Assembly (NCBI GenBank): GCA_964549335.1
Contig: CAZJUQ010000036.1
Coordinates: 1-64,000 of the forward strand
Origin: Sulfidibacterium sp964549335
Lineage (GTDB): Bacteria > Bacteroidota > Bacteroidia > Bacteroidales > F082
DNA length: 64,000 nucleotides
Reading direction: 5' to 3'
The translations under genes were made by a program, and so were the position numbers. Each line of letters starts with the position of its first letter. The stretch's first letter is position 1. A model generated the notes under the pieces. The model was not told where the DNA came from, did no database searches, and was given only the letters and a program-made list of their open reading frames with translations. Positions 27,693 to 35,890 of this stretch are shown piece by piece.

Positions 27693-27706
27693 TTATTACG
27701 TAATAA
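27693..27706. promoter_or_regulatory. Perfect 14-bp palindrome, possible operator
   Basis: TTATTACGTAATAA is a perfect palindrome that lies where the -33 region of the following lipoprotein promoter would fall. A dimeric repressor or activator could bind here. AT-rich sequence makes a chance match possible. Confidence 0.35.
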
Positions 27707-27720
27707 ATAACAAAAAGTTT

Positions 27721-27728
27721 TATTTTTG
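27721..27728 (+). promoter_or_regulatory. -7 element upstream of the 180-aa lipoprotein gene
   Basis: TATTTTTG matches TAnnTTTG 15 bases before the ATG at 27744, giving a very short leader. Confidence 0.5.
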
Positions 27729-27743
27729 CAAAAAAAAATTATT

Positions 27744-28280
27744 ATGAATAGATTATCATTAACGGTTTTGCTTATAGCACTTTTGTTTTCGCAATCGTGC
27801 AAAGAGATTGACAAACTAACACAGTTTTCCATATCAAACGACTCGGAAGCCACCATTCCGGCGACTTTGGGGATAAATCTGCCCATTGACATATGGACGC
27901 CCGATATACCGACAAATTCGGAGTCGGAATTTGAATCGAACAACACGGCAAAAAATCTGATTGAACATATCACTCTGAAAAGCTTGAAAATTGAAATAAC
28001 TTCGCCCCAGTCGGCAACTTTCGATTTTCTGAAAAACATTGAGATATACATTAGTGCCGAAGGTCTTGACGAGAAAAAGATAGCTTGGCTCGACGACATA
28101 CCGAAAACGGGGTTGAAAAGCATTGACCTTGAAACTTCGAACGACGATTTACAAGAATACATAAAAAAAGATAAATACAGGTTGCGCACCAAAACCGTTA
28201 CCCGCGAACTCATATCGCAAGATACCGATATAAAAATTCATTCGGTATTTTGGGTTGACGCCAAAATTCTGGGAATTTAA
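27744..28280 (+). CDS. Conserved-looking envelope lipoprotein, unknown function
   Basis: Starting at the ATG at 27744 (MNRLSLTVLLIALLFSQSC) the product is a 178-aa precursor with a clear lipobox (FSQSC) near residue 18. The mature part is rich in Ser, Thr, Ile and Asp and predicts mainly beta structure, with a pattern of alternating hydrophobic residues (LKSLKIEITSPQSATFDFL). I recognise no family. It resembles the many beta-sandwich lipoproteins of Bacteroidota. It ends 6 bases from the convergent rlmB stop. A palindrome and a -7 element precede it, so it may be individually regulated. Confidence 0.75.
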   Translation: MNRLSLTVLLIALLFSQSCKEIDKLTQFSISNDSEATIPATLGINLPIDIWTPDIPTNSESEFESNNTAKNLIEHITLKSLKIEITSPQSATFDFLKNIEIYISAEGLDEKKIAWLDDIPKTGLKSIDLETSNDDLQEYIKKDKYRLRTKTVTRELISQDTDIKIHSVFWVDAKILGI

Positions 28281-28286
28281 ACGAAA

Positions 28287-29051
28287 TTATTTTACCGCAA
28301 AACGTTGCCGTACCACTTCGTAAAGCACTACGGCAGTTGCCGCCGAAACATTGAGCGATGCTATTTCGCCGAGCATTGGTATTTTTATGCCGGTATCCGA
28401 TAATTTGAGATATGCCGGCGAAATACCTTCGCCTTCCGACCCCATTATTATTGCAAGGGGGCAAGAAAAATTCTCTTCAAAATAGTATTTTCCGGCTTTT
28501 TCGGTAGCGGCAAAAAGTTTTAATCCGCTGTTTTTTAGATAAACCAAAGTCTCTTTAAGGTTATGAACCCTGCACAACGGCAATTTAAATATGGCGCCGG
28601 CAGAAGATTTAACGGTACCCGAGTTAAGTTGTGCCGAATTTTTATCGGGAATAACGACAGCATGCACCCCCGAACTGTGCGCCGTTCGCAATATGGCACC
28701 GAAATTACGCACATCGGTAACTTTGTCCAAAACAAGAATAAAAGGGGTTTCCCCCCTTTCGTAAATTGCGGGAAGCAACTGTTCAATGTCGTAAAACGAA
28801 ACGGGCGAAACCGACGCTATTACCCCTTGATGATTTTTACGCGAAATACGGTTAAGTTTCTCTTTGGGCACCACCTGGTAAGGCACTCCCTTCATTTTCA
28901 ATAGCGGCATCAATTCCTTGAAAGTGTTTCCCGTCAATCCTTTTTGAATAAAAACCTTTTCAATCTCCTTTCCCGACTGTAAAGCCTCTATCAGTGGCCG
29001 TATTCCGAAAATAAGTTGTTGTTTTTTTTCCTGTTGTTCTTCTTTTTGCAT
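28287..29051 (-). CDS. rlmB: 23S rRNA 2'-O-methyltransferase RlmB (SPOUT family)
   Basis: A 254-aa TrmH-family enzyme that methylates the ribose of a guanosine in the peptidyl-transferase loop of 23S rRNA (G2251 in Escherichia coli). The N-terminal substrate-binding domain (1-80, FGIRPLIEALQSG) is followed by the knotted SPOUT domain with the three motifs: DKVTDVRNFGAILRTA, IIMGSEGEGIS and IPMLGEIASLNVSAA. Length and motif order are those of RlmB and not of the tRNA enzyme TrmH. It follows rmuC by 3 bases on the same strand, so the two are co-transcribed. Confidence 0.9.
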   Translation of the reverse strand: MQKEEQQEKKQQLIFGIRPLIEALQSGKEIEKVFIQKGLTGNTFKELMPLLKMKGVPYQVVPKEKLNRISRKNHQGVIASVSPVSFYDIEQLLPAIYERGETPFILVLDKVTDVRNFGAILRTAHSSGVHAVVIPDKNSAQLNSGTVKSSAGAIFKLPLCRVHNLKETLVYLKNSGLKLFAATEKAGKYYFEENFSCPLAIIMGSEGEGISPAYLKLSDTGIKIPMLGEIASLNVSAATAVVLYEVVRQRFAVK

Positions 29052-29054
29052 TAT

Positions 29055-30401
29055 TTATTCCTCAAGGTAATTTTTATCAATCTGTTTTGAAGGTTTAACG
29101 CCAAGTTCCCTTAATTTTTCAACCTGACCAATCAAATTTCCTCTTCCCGTGCTTAGTTTTTTCTTTGCATCGTCAAATGCTTCTCTTGCTTTATCGATGT
29201 TTGCTCCCACTTTTTCAAGGTCGGTAAGAAAACCCACAAACTTTTCGTAAAGTTTAGCTCCCTGACGCGATATTTCAAGAGCGTTACGGGTTTGCCGTTC
29301 GTGACGCCAAATGGAAGCCACCGTACGTAAAGTTGCCAACAGCGTGGTGGGACTTACTATAACCACACGTTTTTCCCAGGCAAAATTAAAAAGCCCCTTG
29401 TCCGATTGAACCGCAACGGCAAAAGCAGGTTCAACAGGCATAAACATCAATACAAAATCGGGGGTTTTCAAATCTTTTAACTTGTCGTAACTCTTTTCGT
29501 ACAACTCTTTAACATGATTTTTCACCGAGTCGAGATGTCTTTTCAAAGCCCTCTGTCTGGCAGCTTCGTCACCGGCACTTATATACTCTTCAAAAGCCGT
29601 TAACGACACTTTGGAGTCGATTATCAAATGTTTATTCTCGGGAAGTTTTATCAACACGTCGGGACGCAGGTTTTTTCCCTCTTCGTTTTTAACACTGTAT
29701 TGCAGAAAGTACTCCTCGTCTTTTATCAATCCCGAACGTTCGAGGATTCGTTCCAAAACAACCTCACCCCAGTTTCCCTGTTGTTTGGTATCCGATTTTA
29801 GAGCTTTTGTAAGATTACCCGCCTCTTCACCCAGCTTGGTATTCAATTCGTGCAATTTCTTCAACTCTGCTTTCAAGTCGGTTTGATCACGCAATCCTTT
29901 CTGATAGGTCTCTTCCACCTTTTTTTCAAAATCTGATATTTTCTCCTTCAACGGGTTAAGCAGTTCGCTCATGTTTTTATGGCTGCTTTCCGAAAATTCC
30001 TTTGTATTCTCTTTTAGAATTTTATTGGCAATATTTTCAAATTCCGTTTTAAACCTCTCTTGCATGCGTTCCATCTCCTCTTTTTGTGTTTCCAGCTTCT
30101 CACTCAAATGTTTATAATCGGAACGCAATGCGGCATTACTGTTTTCGGCATTTTCGCGCCGCAAAGTCTCTTTATTGAGTTCCGCGTTAAGCTTTTCGTT
30201 TTCCTCTTTCAAATTGTTAATACGCTCTTTCATCACTTCCAACTCTTTTTCCAAAGAGAGTTTTTCGTTTTTCATCGCCTCAACGGCTTTTTCTTTCTCC
30301 TGTTCGGAAGCAATTTGTAAGCCTTTCAGTTTTTGATTTACAATAAGATAGCCTATAACAAAACCTGTTACGGCACCTACTGTCAGATAAACCCAATACA
30401 T
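29055..30401 (-). CDS. rmuC: DNA recombination protein RmuC
   Basis: A 448-aa protein with one N-terminal membrane helix (about 3-20, YLTVGAVTGFVIGYLIV), a long coiled coil (about 25-215) and the RmuC nuclease-like domain (about 200-430) with the segments KQQGNWGEVVLERILE, RPDVLIKLPENKHLIIDSK and PDFVLMFMPVEPA. RmuC limits DNA inversions at short inverted repeats; the domain is related to PD-(D/E)xK nucleases. It leads the rmuC-rlmB pair; no functional link between the two is obvious. Confidence 0.92.
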   Translation of the reverse strand: MYWVYLTVGAVTGFVIGYLIVNQKLKGLQIASEQEKEKAVEAMKNEKLSLEKELEVMKERINNLKEENEKLNAELNKETLRRENAENSNAALRSDYKHLSEKLETQKEEMERMQERFKTEFENIANKILKENTKEFSESSHKNMSELLNPLKEKISDFEKKVEETYQKGLRDQTDLKAELKKLHELNTKLGEEAGNLTKALKSDTKQQGNWGEVVLERILERSGLIKDEEYFLQYSVKNEEGKNLRPDVLIKLPENKHLIIDSKVSLTAFEEYISAGDEAARQRALKRHLDSVKNHVKELYEKSYDKLKDLKTPDFVLMFMPVEPAFAVAVQSDKGLFNFAWEKRVVIVSPTTLLATLRTVASIWRHERQTRNALEISRQGAKLYEKFVGFLTDLEKVGANIDKAREAFDDAKKKLSTGRGNLIGQVEKLRELGVKPSKQIDKNYLEE

Positions 30402-30466
30402 AACAAAATTTTTTGTGTAAAATTAGTTTAAAATTGCATAGCTATTAGTAATTTCGAAGCATATTT

Positions 30467-31273
30467 ATGAAACGGCTTCAACATATCATATTACTGATTT
30501 TCCTGACGGTTCCGTTGCACTCGTCAGCACAGGTATTGAATGCCCCGAAGCCTTTTATGACAAAAAAAATATTTAAAGATTTTATAAACATTCATATGGA
30601 TTATCCCGAACAGGATATACGCAAACGGAATCAAGGCAAGTTTGTCCTCTACTTTAAAACCAATGATAAAGGTGAAGTCATTCAAAAAAACATTCTGCAA
30701 TCGGTATCATCGGGGATAGACAGCATAGGTCTTGATATTTTCAACAAAATTTTATGGTTGCCTGCCGATTACAGCGGAGTCAGCGGCAAAGGGGAGAGTG
30801 TTTTTACATTGAAATTCAAAATATCAAAATTCGAAAAACTTGCAAAAAGACGCGGATACCGCCATATTGATATTCCGTACCGCCCGGTTGATAAAAGTTA
30901 CAGAATATACAAACCGAAATCGTTGGACAAACAACCTGAAGCATTTACACAACCGTACAAAAACATTGAAGAGCTTATATATTCGAAATTGGAATATCCT
31001 GAAGATGCACTAAAACAGAATATTTCGGGGACCGTAAAACTTTCGTTTATTATTGAGGTCAACGGGCTACCATCCAACATTCATGTTATTGACGCGGTTG
31101 GAGGCGGTTGCAGCGACGAAGCCGTCTCAATAATCGAGGGTATAAAATGGAGACCGGGAATTAAAGAGGGCAAAGCGGTACGAAGCCTTAAAATCATAAA
31201 AATATCTTTCTCCATAAAAAACCGTAATACCCCGGGTTACATTCCGGCACAAAACAGACAAGGCACAATTTGA
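30467..31273 (+). CDS. Secreted protein with two TonB C-terminal-like domains
   Basis: A 268-aa precursor with a cleavable signal peptide (MKRLQHIILLIFLTVPLHSSAQ). The mature protein carries two related units: the first (about 45-125, YPEQDIRKRNQGKFVLYFKTNDKGEV) and the second (about 170-255, YPEDALKQNISGTVKLSFIIEVNG, ending in WRPGIKEGKAVRS). Both resemble the TonB C-terminal domain, which contacts outer-membrane receptors. A true TonB has an N-terminal membrane anchor and a Pro-rich spacer; neither is present, so this is not an energy transducer of the usual kind. A periplasmic adaptor is possible. It stands alone. Confidence 0.75.
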   Translation: MKRLQHIILLIFLTVPLHSSAQVLNAPKPFMTKKIFKDFINIHMDYPEQDIRKRNQGKFVLYFKTNDKGEVIQKNILQSVSSGIDSIGLDIFNKILWLPADYSGVSGKGESVFTLKFKISKFEKLAKRRGYRHIDIPYRPVDKSYRIYKPKSLDKQPEAFTQPYKNIEELIYSKLEYPEDALKQNISGTVKLSFIIEVNGLPSNIHVIDAVGGGCSDEAVSIIEGIKWRPGIKEGKAVRSLKIIKISFSIKNRNTPGYIPAQNRQGTI

Positions 31274-31334
31274 GTACTAAAACAATATCCTCTGTTTTGA
31301 TTTTAATTCAAAAAAAATCTTACCGTTTTCTAAT

Positions 31335-31356
31335 ACAGGAAAAAGCCCTGTTTTTT
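31335..31356 (+). terminator. Weak intrinsic terminator
   Basis: ACAGG and CCTGT form a 5-bp stem around a 7-base loop, followed by a T-tract. It is short, so confidence is low. Confidence 0.4.
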
Positions 31357-31548
31357 CAAAAAACATAAAAGGGATAACCTGCATGCAAAAAGCAACAAAA
31401 AATCAGACCGGTAGGCCATTTTGAAAAACCAAACAGGAAAACAAACATATTGAATTAGATTGAATATAAATTTATATTTTATATTACTGAAAATTAGGCA
31501 ATAAGAAAATAATTATTTTTTTCCAAAAACAGACTGTTGCATATTATC

Positions 31549-31556
31549 TAAATTTG
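31549..31556 (+). promoter_or_regulatory. -7 element upstream of nfnA
   Basis: TAAATTTG matches TAnnTTTG 40 bases before the ATG at 31597. It probably drives nfnA, nfnB and the DHOD-like gene together. Confidence 0.5.
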
Positions 31557-31596
31557 CGCCTCATTATTAGAATTTTAAAGAACCAAAAAAGATAAA

Positions 31597-32433
31597 ATGA
31601 ACAAAATAGTTGAAATGGAGTTTTTTTCCGAGAACGTTGCAAAAATCGTTCTCGAAGCTCCCGACATTGCCAAATCGCGAAAAGCCGGACATTTCGTAAT
31701 CATCAGGATTGACGAAAAAGGCGAGCGTATTCCGCTTACCATTGCCGACGGCGACCCCGAAAAAGGAACCATCACCCTGGTGGTACAACGTGTTGGTGTA
31801 ACATCGGCAAAACTTCTTGCGAAAAAAGTGGGAGATGAAATTCTTGATGTTGTAGGCCCTCTCGGACATGCAACGCACATCGAAAAAGTAGGCACCGTAC
31901 TTTGTGCGGGCGGAGGCGTGGGTATTGCACCGTTGATGCCGATAGTAAAAGCCCTGAAAGAAGCCGGCAACAGAATTATCACCGTCCTTGCAGGTCGTAC
32001 AAAAGAGTTGATAATCCTTGAAGACGAAATGCGCGAATTTTCGGATGAAGTGGTAATAATGACGGATGACGGTTCGTACGGCAAAAAAGGTCTGGTTACG
32101 GCAGGCATGGAAGAGGTTATTAAAAGCGAAAAGGTGGATATGGCTGTTGTGATTGGTCCGGCCATTATGATGAAATTCGGTTCGCTTACAACCCAAAAAT
32201 ATAACATTCCCACTGTTGTGAGTCTTAATACTATTATGGTTGACGGCACAGGCATGTGTGGTGCCTGCCGTGTAAGCGTTGGAGGAAAAACAAAGTTCGT
32301 ATGTGTTGACGGTCCCGAATTTGACGCCTCTTTGGTTAACTGGGAAGAGATGATGATGCGTATGGGAGCGTACAAAACCCAGGAACACGAAGCTTATGAA
32401 AGATATTTAAAAACCGTTGAAACTGTATCATAA
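31597..32433 (+). CDS. nfnA: NfnA-like small subunit (sulfide dehydrogenase/PyrK type FAD-iron-sulfur protein)
   Basis: A 278-aa cytoplasmic flavoprotein of the ferredoxin-NADP reductase fold. An FAD-binding barrel (1-95, ending ILDVVGPLGHA) is followed by the NAD(H) domain (about 100-215, LCAGGGVGIAPLMP) and a C-terminal [2Fe-2S] site in MVDGTGMCGACRVSVGG with a further Cys in KFVCVDGPEFD. This layout is that of NfnA/SudB and PyrK. With NfnB it should form the electron-bifurcating NADH-dependent ferredoxin:NADP oxidoreductase, balancing NADH, NADPH and reduced ferredoxin. The stop overlaps the nfnB start by one base (TAATG). Confidence 0.88.
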   Translation: MNKIVEMEFFSENVAKIVLEAPDIAKSRKAGHFVIIRIDEKGERIPLTIADGDPEKGTITLVVQRVGVTSAKLLAKKVGDEILDVVGPLGHATHIEKVGTVLCAGGGVGIAPLMPIVKALKEAGNRIITVLAGRTKELIILEDEMREFSDEVVIMTDDGSYGKKGLVTAGMEEVIKSEKVDMAVVIGPAIMMKFGSLTTQKYNIPTVVSLNTIMVDGTGMCGACRVSVGGKTKFVCVDGPEFDASLVNWEEMMMRMGAYKTQEHEAYERYLKTVETVS

Positions 32434-33920
32434 TGGAAAATATAGCTGAATATATAAAAGAAGGCAGATCGGAAGCATGGCGCGCCGAACTGAGAAAATC
32501 GATGAAAGCCAAAGAACGTACAAGTCTCGAACGTGTAAAAATGCCCGAACAAGACCCTCATGTACGAAACAAAAACAGCATTGAAGTGAACCTCGGCATC
32601 AGCGAAGAGCTTGCCGTTGCCGAAGCACACCGTTGTCTCGACTGCCCCGAACCCACGTGCACCATAGGTTGTCCCGTAGGCATTAATATTCCCAAATTCA
32701 TCAAAAAGATAGAGACAAAAGATTTTCTCGGAGCAGCAGCGGTAATTAAAGAGACTAACGCCCTTCCGGCAGTTTGCGGACGTGTATGTCCTCAGGAAAA
32801 ACAGTGCGAATTGAATTGTTTTTACACTCAAAAACTGAAAAAACCGGCAATAGCAATAGGTAACCTGGAACGTTTTGCCGCCGACTACGAAAGGAACAGC
32901 GGTAAAATGTCGATACCCGAAATAGCCGAACCAAACGGTATTAAAGTGGCTGTTGTAGGATCGGGACCGGCAGGTCTTGCCGCAGCCGGCGACCTGGCAA
33001 AATTCGGTTATGATGTCACCGTTTTCGAAGCACTGCACGAAATAGGAGGAGTACTTAAATACGGTATTCCCGAATTCAGGCTTCCCAACGATATTGTAGA
33101 TGTTGAAATCGACAATATGCGCAAAATGGGCGTTAAATTCCGCACCGATTTCATTGTGGGCAAAACAGCCTCTTTCGAAGATTTGAGGAAACAAGGTTTT
33201 CAAGCTTTCTTTGTGGGCAGCGGTGCCGGTCTTCCCCGTTTCATGAATATACCCGGCGAAAACTACAACGGCATATTCTCTTCGAACGAATACCTTACCC
33301 GTGTTAACCTCATGAAAGCAGCCGACAGCGAATACGACACCCCGGTATTATTCGGCAAAAATGTTGCAGTTATCGGCGGAGGAAATACAGCCATGGACTC
33401 TGTACGTACCGCCAAACGCCTCGGTGCCGAAAGAGCTATGATAGTTTACCGCCGTTCGCTCGAAGAGATGCCGGCACGTATTGAGGAGGTGCACCATGCC
33501 CAGGAAGAGGACATAGAATTTTTGAATCTTCACAACCCCGTGGAATATTTTGCCGACGAAAACGGACGGGTAAACAAAATGAGAGTTCAAAAAATGAAAC
33601 TCGGCGAACCCGATGCCTCGGGACGCCGGCGTCCCATACCCATAGAAGGTTCGGAATTTGATATCGATGTTGACCTTGTTGTGGTTGCCGTGGGAGTTTC
33701 GCCCAACCCTATCGTGCCAAGCAGCCTGAAAGACCTTAAAATGACAAGTTGGGGAACAATTGTGGTGGACAAAGACAGCATGCAAAGTTCCATACCCGAC
33801 ATATTTGCCGGAGGCGACATCGTAAGAGGTGGTGCCACCGTTATACTTGCCATGGGCGACGGACGTAAAGCCGCTGCAGGTATCCACAAATATTTGCAAG
33901 AAAAAGTTAAAGCCAATTAA
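32433..33920 (+). CDS. nfnB: NfnB-like large subunit (GltD/GltA-type flavoprotein)
   Basis: A 495-aa protein with an N-terminal domain for two [4Fe-4S] clusters (Cys-rich CLDCPEPTCTIGCPVGINIP near residue 68 and CGRVCPQEKQCELNCFY near 112), an FAD site (VVGSGPAGLAAAGDLA near 172) and an NADP-binding domain (VIGGGNTAMDSVRTA near 310), closing with FAGGDIVRGGATVILAMGDGRKAA. It is often annotated as NADPH glutamate synthase, but there is no glutamate synthase large subunit here, and the pairing with nfnA makes the bifurcating transhydrogenase the better call. In some organisms close relatives act as sulfide dehydrogenase (SudA). Confidence 0.87.
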   Translation: MENIAEYIKEGRSEAWRAELRKSMKAKERTSLERVKMPEQDPHVRNKNSIEVNLGISEELAVAEAHRCLDCPEPTCTIGCPVGINIPKFIKKIETKDFLGAAAVIKETNALPAVCGRVCPQEKQCELNCFYTQKLKKPAIAIGNLERFAADYERNSGKMSIPEIAEPNGIKVAVVGSGPAGLAAAGDLAKFGYDVTVFEALHEIGGVLKYGIPEFRLPNDIVDVEIDNMRKMGVKFRTDFIVGKTASFEDLRKQGFQAFFVGSGAGLPRFMNIPGENYNGIFSSNEYLTRVNLMKAADSEYDTPVLFGKNVAVIGGGNTAMDSVRTAKRLGAERAMIVYRRSLEEMPARIEEVHHAQEEDIEFLNLHNPVEYFADENGRVNKMRVQKMKLGEPDASGRRRPIPIEGSEFDIDVDLVVVAVGVSPNPIVPSSLKDLKMTSWGTIVVDKDSMQSSIPDIFAGGDIVRGGATVILAMGDGRKAAAGIHKYLQEKVKAN

Positions 33921-33945
33921 TCGAAACAACTTTAAAACATTTATC

Positions 33946-34944
33946 ATGACAGATCTCAGCACAAAATATCTCGGCCTTGAACTGCGCAACCCTATTATAG
34001 TTGCAAGTTCGGGATTGACAAATTCGGTTAAAGAAATTGTGGAACTCAACAAAAACGGCGCAGGAGCAATAGTCCTGAAATCGATTTTCGAAGAACAGAT
34101 AATGCTTGAAGCCGAAAACAACCTTAAACAGATACAACAGGACGGAATGATGTATTCCGATTACTCCGAAACCCTCGATTACATAGATGTTCATATTAAA
34201 GACAAAGAGTTGGGGAATTACCTGAACCTTGTCCACGAAGCAAAAAGCAAAACCGACATACCTATCATTGCAAGTGTAAACGCCATTACCCCTTTGGAAT
34301 GGACGTCGTTTGCCAAACAGATTGAAGGCGCCGGTGCCGATGCTCTGGAGTTGAACATATTTGTAATGCCTTTTAACCTGGAAAAAAATTGCGAGGAAAA
34401 CGAAAGGGTTTATTACGACATTCTTAAAAAGGTTAAAAGCCTTGTCAATATTCCCGTATCGGTAAAAATAAGTCCGTTCTTTTCCAACCTCGGCAGAGTA
34501 ATAAAAAATCTTGAAACATACGGCGCTGACGGCGTGGTTATGTTTAACCGATTTTCGCGTCCCGACATCAATATTCATGACATGAAAGTGACTCATGCCG
34601 AAGTTTTCAGCGATAAAAGCGAAATGTTTAATACACTGAGATGGATTGCCATTATGGCAAAAAGAGTAAATATAAGCCTCTCGGCGTCAACGGGAATTCA
34701 TGACGGCGAAGCTGTGGTAAAACAACTCCTCGCAGGCGCCAATACGGTTCAGGTAGCCTCGACACTTTACAAACACGGAGCCTCTTATCTTTTGGATATG
34801 AGCAAATTTGTGAGCGACTGGATGGAAACCAAAGGGTTTAATTATATCGACCAGTTCAGAGGACTGTTGAGCCAAAGCAATACAAATAACCCCGACGTTT
34901 ACGAGCGTGTTCAATTTATGAAATATTTCAGCGATATTAAATAA
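33946..34944 (+). CDS. Dihydroorotate dehydrogenase-like FMN protein
   Basis: From the ATG at 33946 (MTDLSTKYLGLELRNPIIVASSGL) the product is 332 aa with the TIM-barrel fold of class 1 dihydroorotate dehydrogenases. The usual substrate loop (SCPN, with the catalytic Cys) is replaced by LELNIFVMPFN, and the orotate-binding Asn-Thr region reads MFNRFSRPDINIH. It is therefore unlikely to make orotate. The FMN phosphate site near the C-terminus (ASTGIHDGEAVVKQLLAGANTVQVAS) is kept. It lies 25 bases behind nfnB, and PyrK-type proteins normally pair with PyrD, so a complex with NfnA is conceivable. Substrate unknown. Confidence 0.85.
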   Translation: MTDLSTKYLGLELRNPIIVASSGLTNSVKEIVELNKNGAGAIVLKSIFEEQIMLEAENNLKQIQQDGMMYSDYSETLDYIDVHIKDKELGNYLNLVHEAKSKTDIPIIASVNAITPLEWTSFAKQIEGAGADALELNIFVMPFNLEKNCEENERVYYDILKKVKSLVNIPVSVKISPFFSNLGRVIKNLETYGADGVVMFNRFSRPDINIHDMKVTHAEVFSDKSEMFNTLRWIAIMAKRVNISLSASTGIHDGEAVVKQLLAGANTVQVASTLYKHGASYLLDMSKFVSDWMETKGFNYIDQFRGLLSQSNTNNPDVYERVQFMKYFSDIK

Positions 34945-34970
34945 ATAAAAGCAGTATTATCAAACTATTA

Positions 34971-35009
34971 AAACTGCCGTTTCGAATATGGGACGGCAGT
35001 TTTTTTATT
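34971..35009 (+). terminator. Intrinsic terminator after the nfnAB-DHOD-like operon
   Basis: AAACTGCCGT and ACGGCAGTTT form a 10-bp stem with a 12-base loop, followed by a run of T. It closes the operon. Confidence 0.85.
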
Positions 35010-35193
35010 TTCACAATGGTAAAGTCAGACTATTAAAAATCCATATTATTGCAACACCTTTTAGGGTTTTCAACTCATATTAATTAAGTGAACCCCCTTT
35101 TTGTATGCTTAAAGAAAATAACCGGAATATGCACGACATATACAATATTTTCACCTTACAATGAACCTTTGTTTTTCAGCACAAAAAATTATT

Positions 35194-35835
35194 CTAACCT
35201 TTTACTTTTCTCATCAAAAGAAGTCCGTCGCGAATAGTCAACATTACCTGTTCAACACGGTCGTCATTCATCACAAAATCGTTGAACGCCCGTATTCCTT
35301 TTGTCTCCTTATCGGGATTTTTTATTTCCGCGGCAGCTTTTCCTCCCCACAAAACATTGTCGGCAAGAATGAAACCGCCGTTTTTCACTTTCGGGAAAAC
35401 GGCATTGTAATAATCGAGATATTGCTCTTTGTCGGCATCGATAAATACGAAATCGAATGTTTCATTCAACCGGGGAATTATTTGCAAAGCATCACCCATA
35501 ATCAATTTTATCTTATCTCCCTGTCCCGATTTCGACAAAGTCTCCGTTAAAAAACTCTCAAGTTCTTCGTTGTTCTCCAAAGTATAGAGCAAAGCTCCGC
35601 TGTCAAGTGCTTTGGCCATTGCAACGGCGGAGTATCCGGTAAAAGTGCCTATTTCGAGTACTCTCCCGGGCTTCAGCATATGCATCAACATTTCCAAAAA
35701 CTTCCCCTGAACTCTTCCCGAAAGCATATTGGGGTAGAATGTTCGCAAATGTGTAAGCCGGTTTAGTTCGTATAAAAAGTCGTCTTCGGCGGTAGTATGA
35801 TTTTCTATGTAGTAGTTTATTTCCGGGGTTGTCAT
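35194..35835 (-). CDS. SAM-dependent O-methyltransferase (COMT-like, family 3)
   Basis: The start is taken at 35835 (MTTPEINYYIENHT), giving 213 aa. The Rossmann methyltransferase fold shows the SAM motif VLEIGTFTGYSAVAMA near residue 60, an acidic residue in LYTLENNEELES, and FVFIDADKEQYLDYY with the metal-binding Asp pair typical of caffeoyl-CoA O-methyltransferase relatives; ILADNVLWGGK follows. In bacteria this family includes the tRNA enzyme TrmR, which methylates 5-hydroxyuridine at the wobble position, so a tRNA-modifying role is as likely as a small-molecule one. It is downstream of ygeW on the same strand with a gap of 55 bases. Confidence 0.85.
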   Translation of the reverse strand: MTTPEINYYIENHTTAEDDFLYELNRLTHLRTFYPNMLSGRVQGKFLEMLMHMLKPGRVLEIGTFTGYSAVAMAKALDSGALLYTLENNEELESFLTETLSKSGQGDKIKLIMGDALQIIPRLNETFDFVFIDADKEQYLDYYNAVFPKVKNGGFILADNVLWGGKAAAEIKNPDKETKGIRAFNDFVMNDDRVEQVMLTIRDGLLLMRKVKG

Positions 35836-35890
35836 AATACCAAAAAAAATTATCAAAAAGCAGTAAAAATATGTTTAGAACATTTTACCA

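Larger units (their letters stand above)
31274..31596 (+). other. Intergenic region upstream of nfnA
   Basis: These 323 bases hold no convincing gene. A weak hairpin with a T-tract (31335-31356) may end the TonB-C gene, a long AT-rich stretch follows, and a -7 element for nfnA lies near the right end. Confidence 0.6.

Noticed and set aside
31567..32388. Long minus-strand reading frames opposite nfnA (over 260 codons, two frames)
   Set aside because: The plus-strand frame encodes a complete flavoprotein with FAD, NAD and iron-sulfur motifs; the antisense translations show no family pattern and are codon-bias shadows.
32433..33920. Glutamate synthase small subunit
   Set aside because: No large GltB-type subunit is present, and the one-base overlap with nfnA makes an NfnAB complex more likely.
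35161..35550. 129-codon plus-strand frame over the O-methyltransferase 3' part
   Set aside because: The opposite strand has complete SAM-binding motifs; this frame is its shadow.
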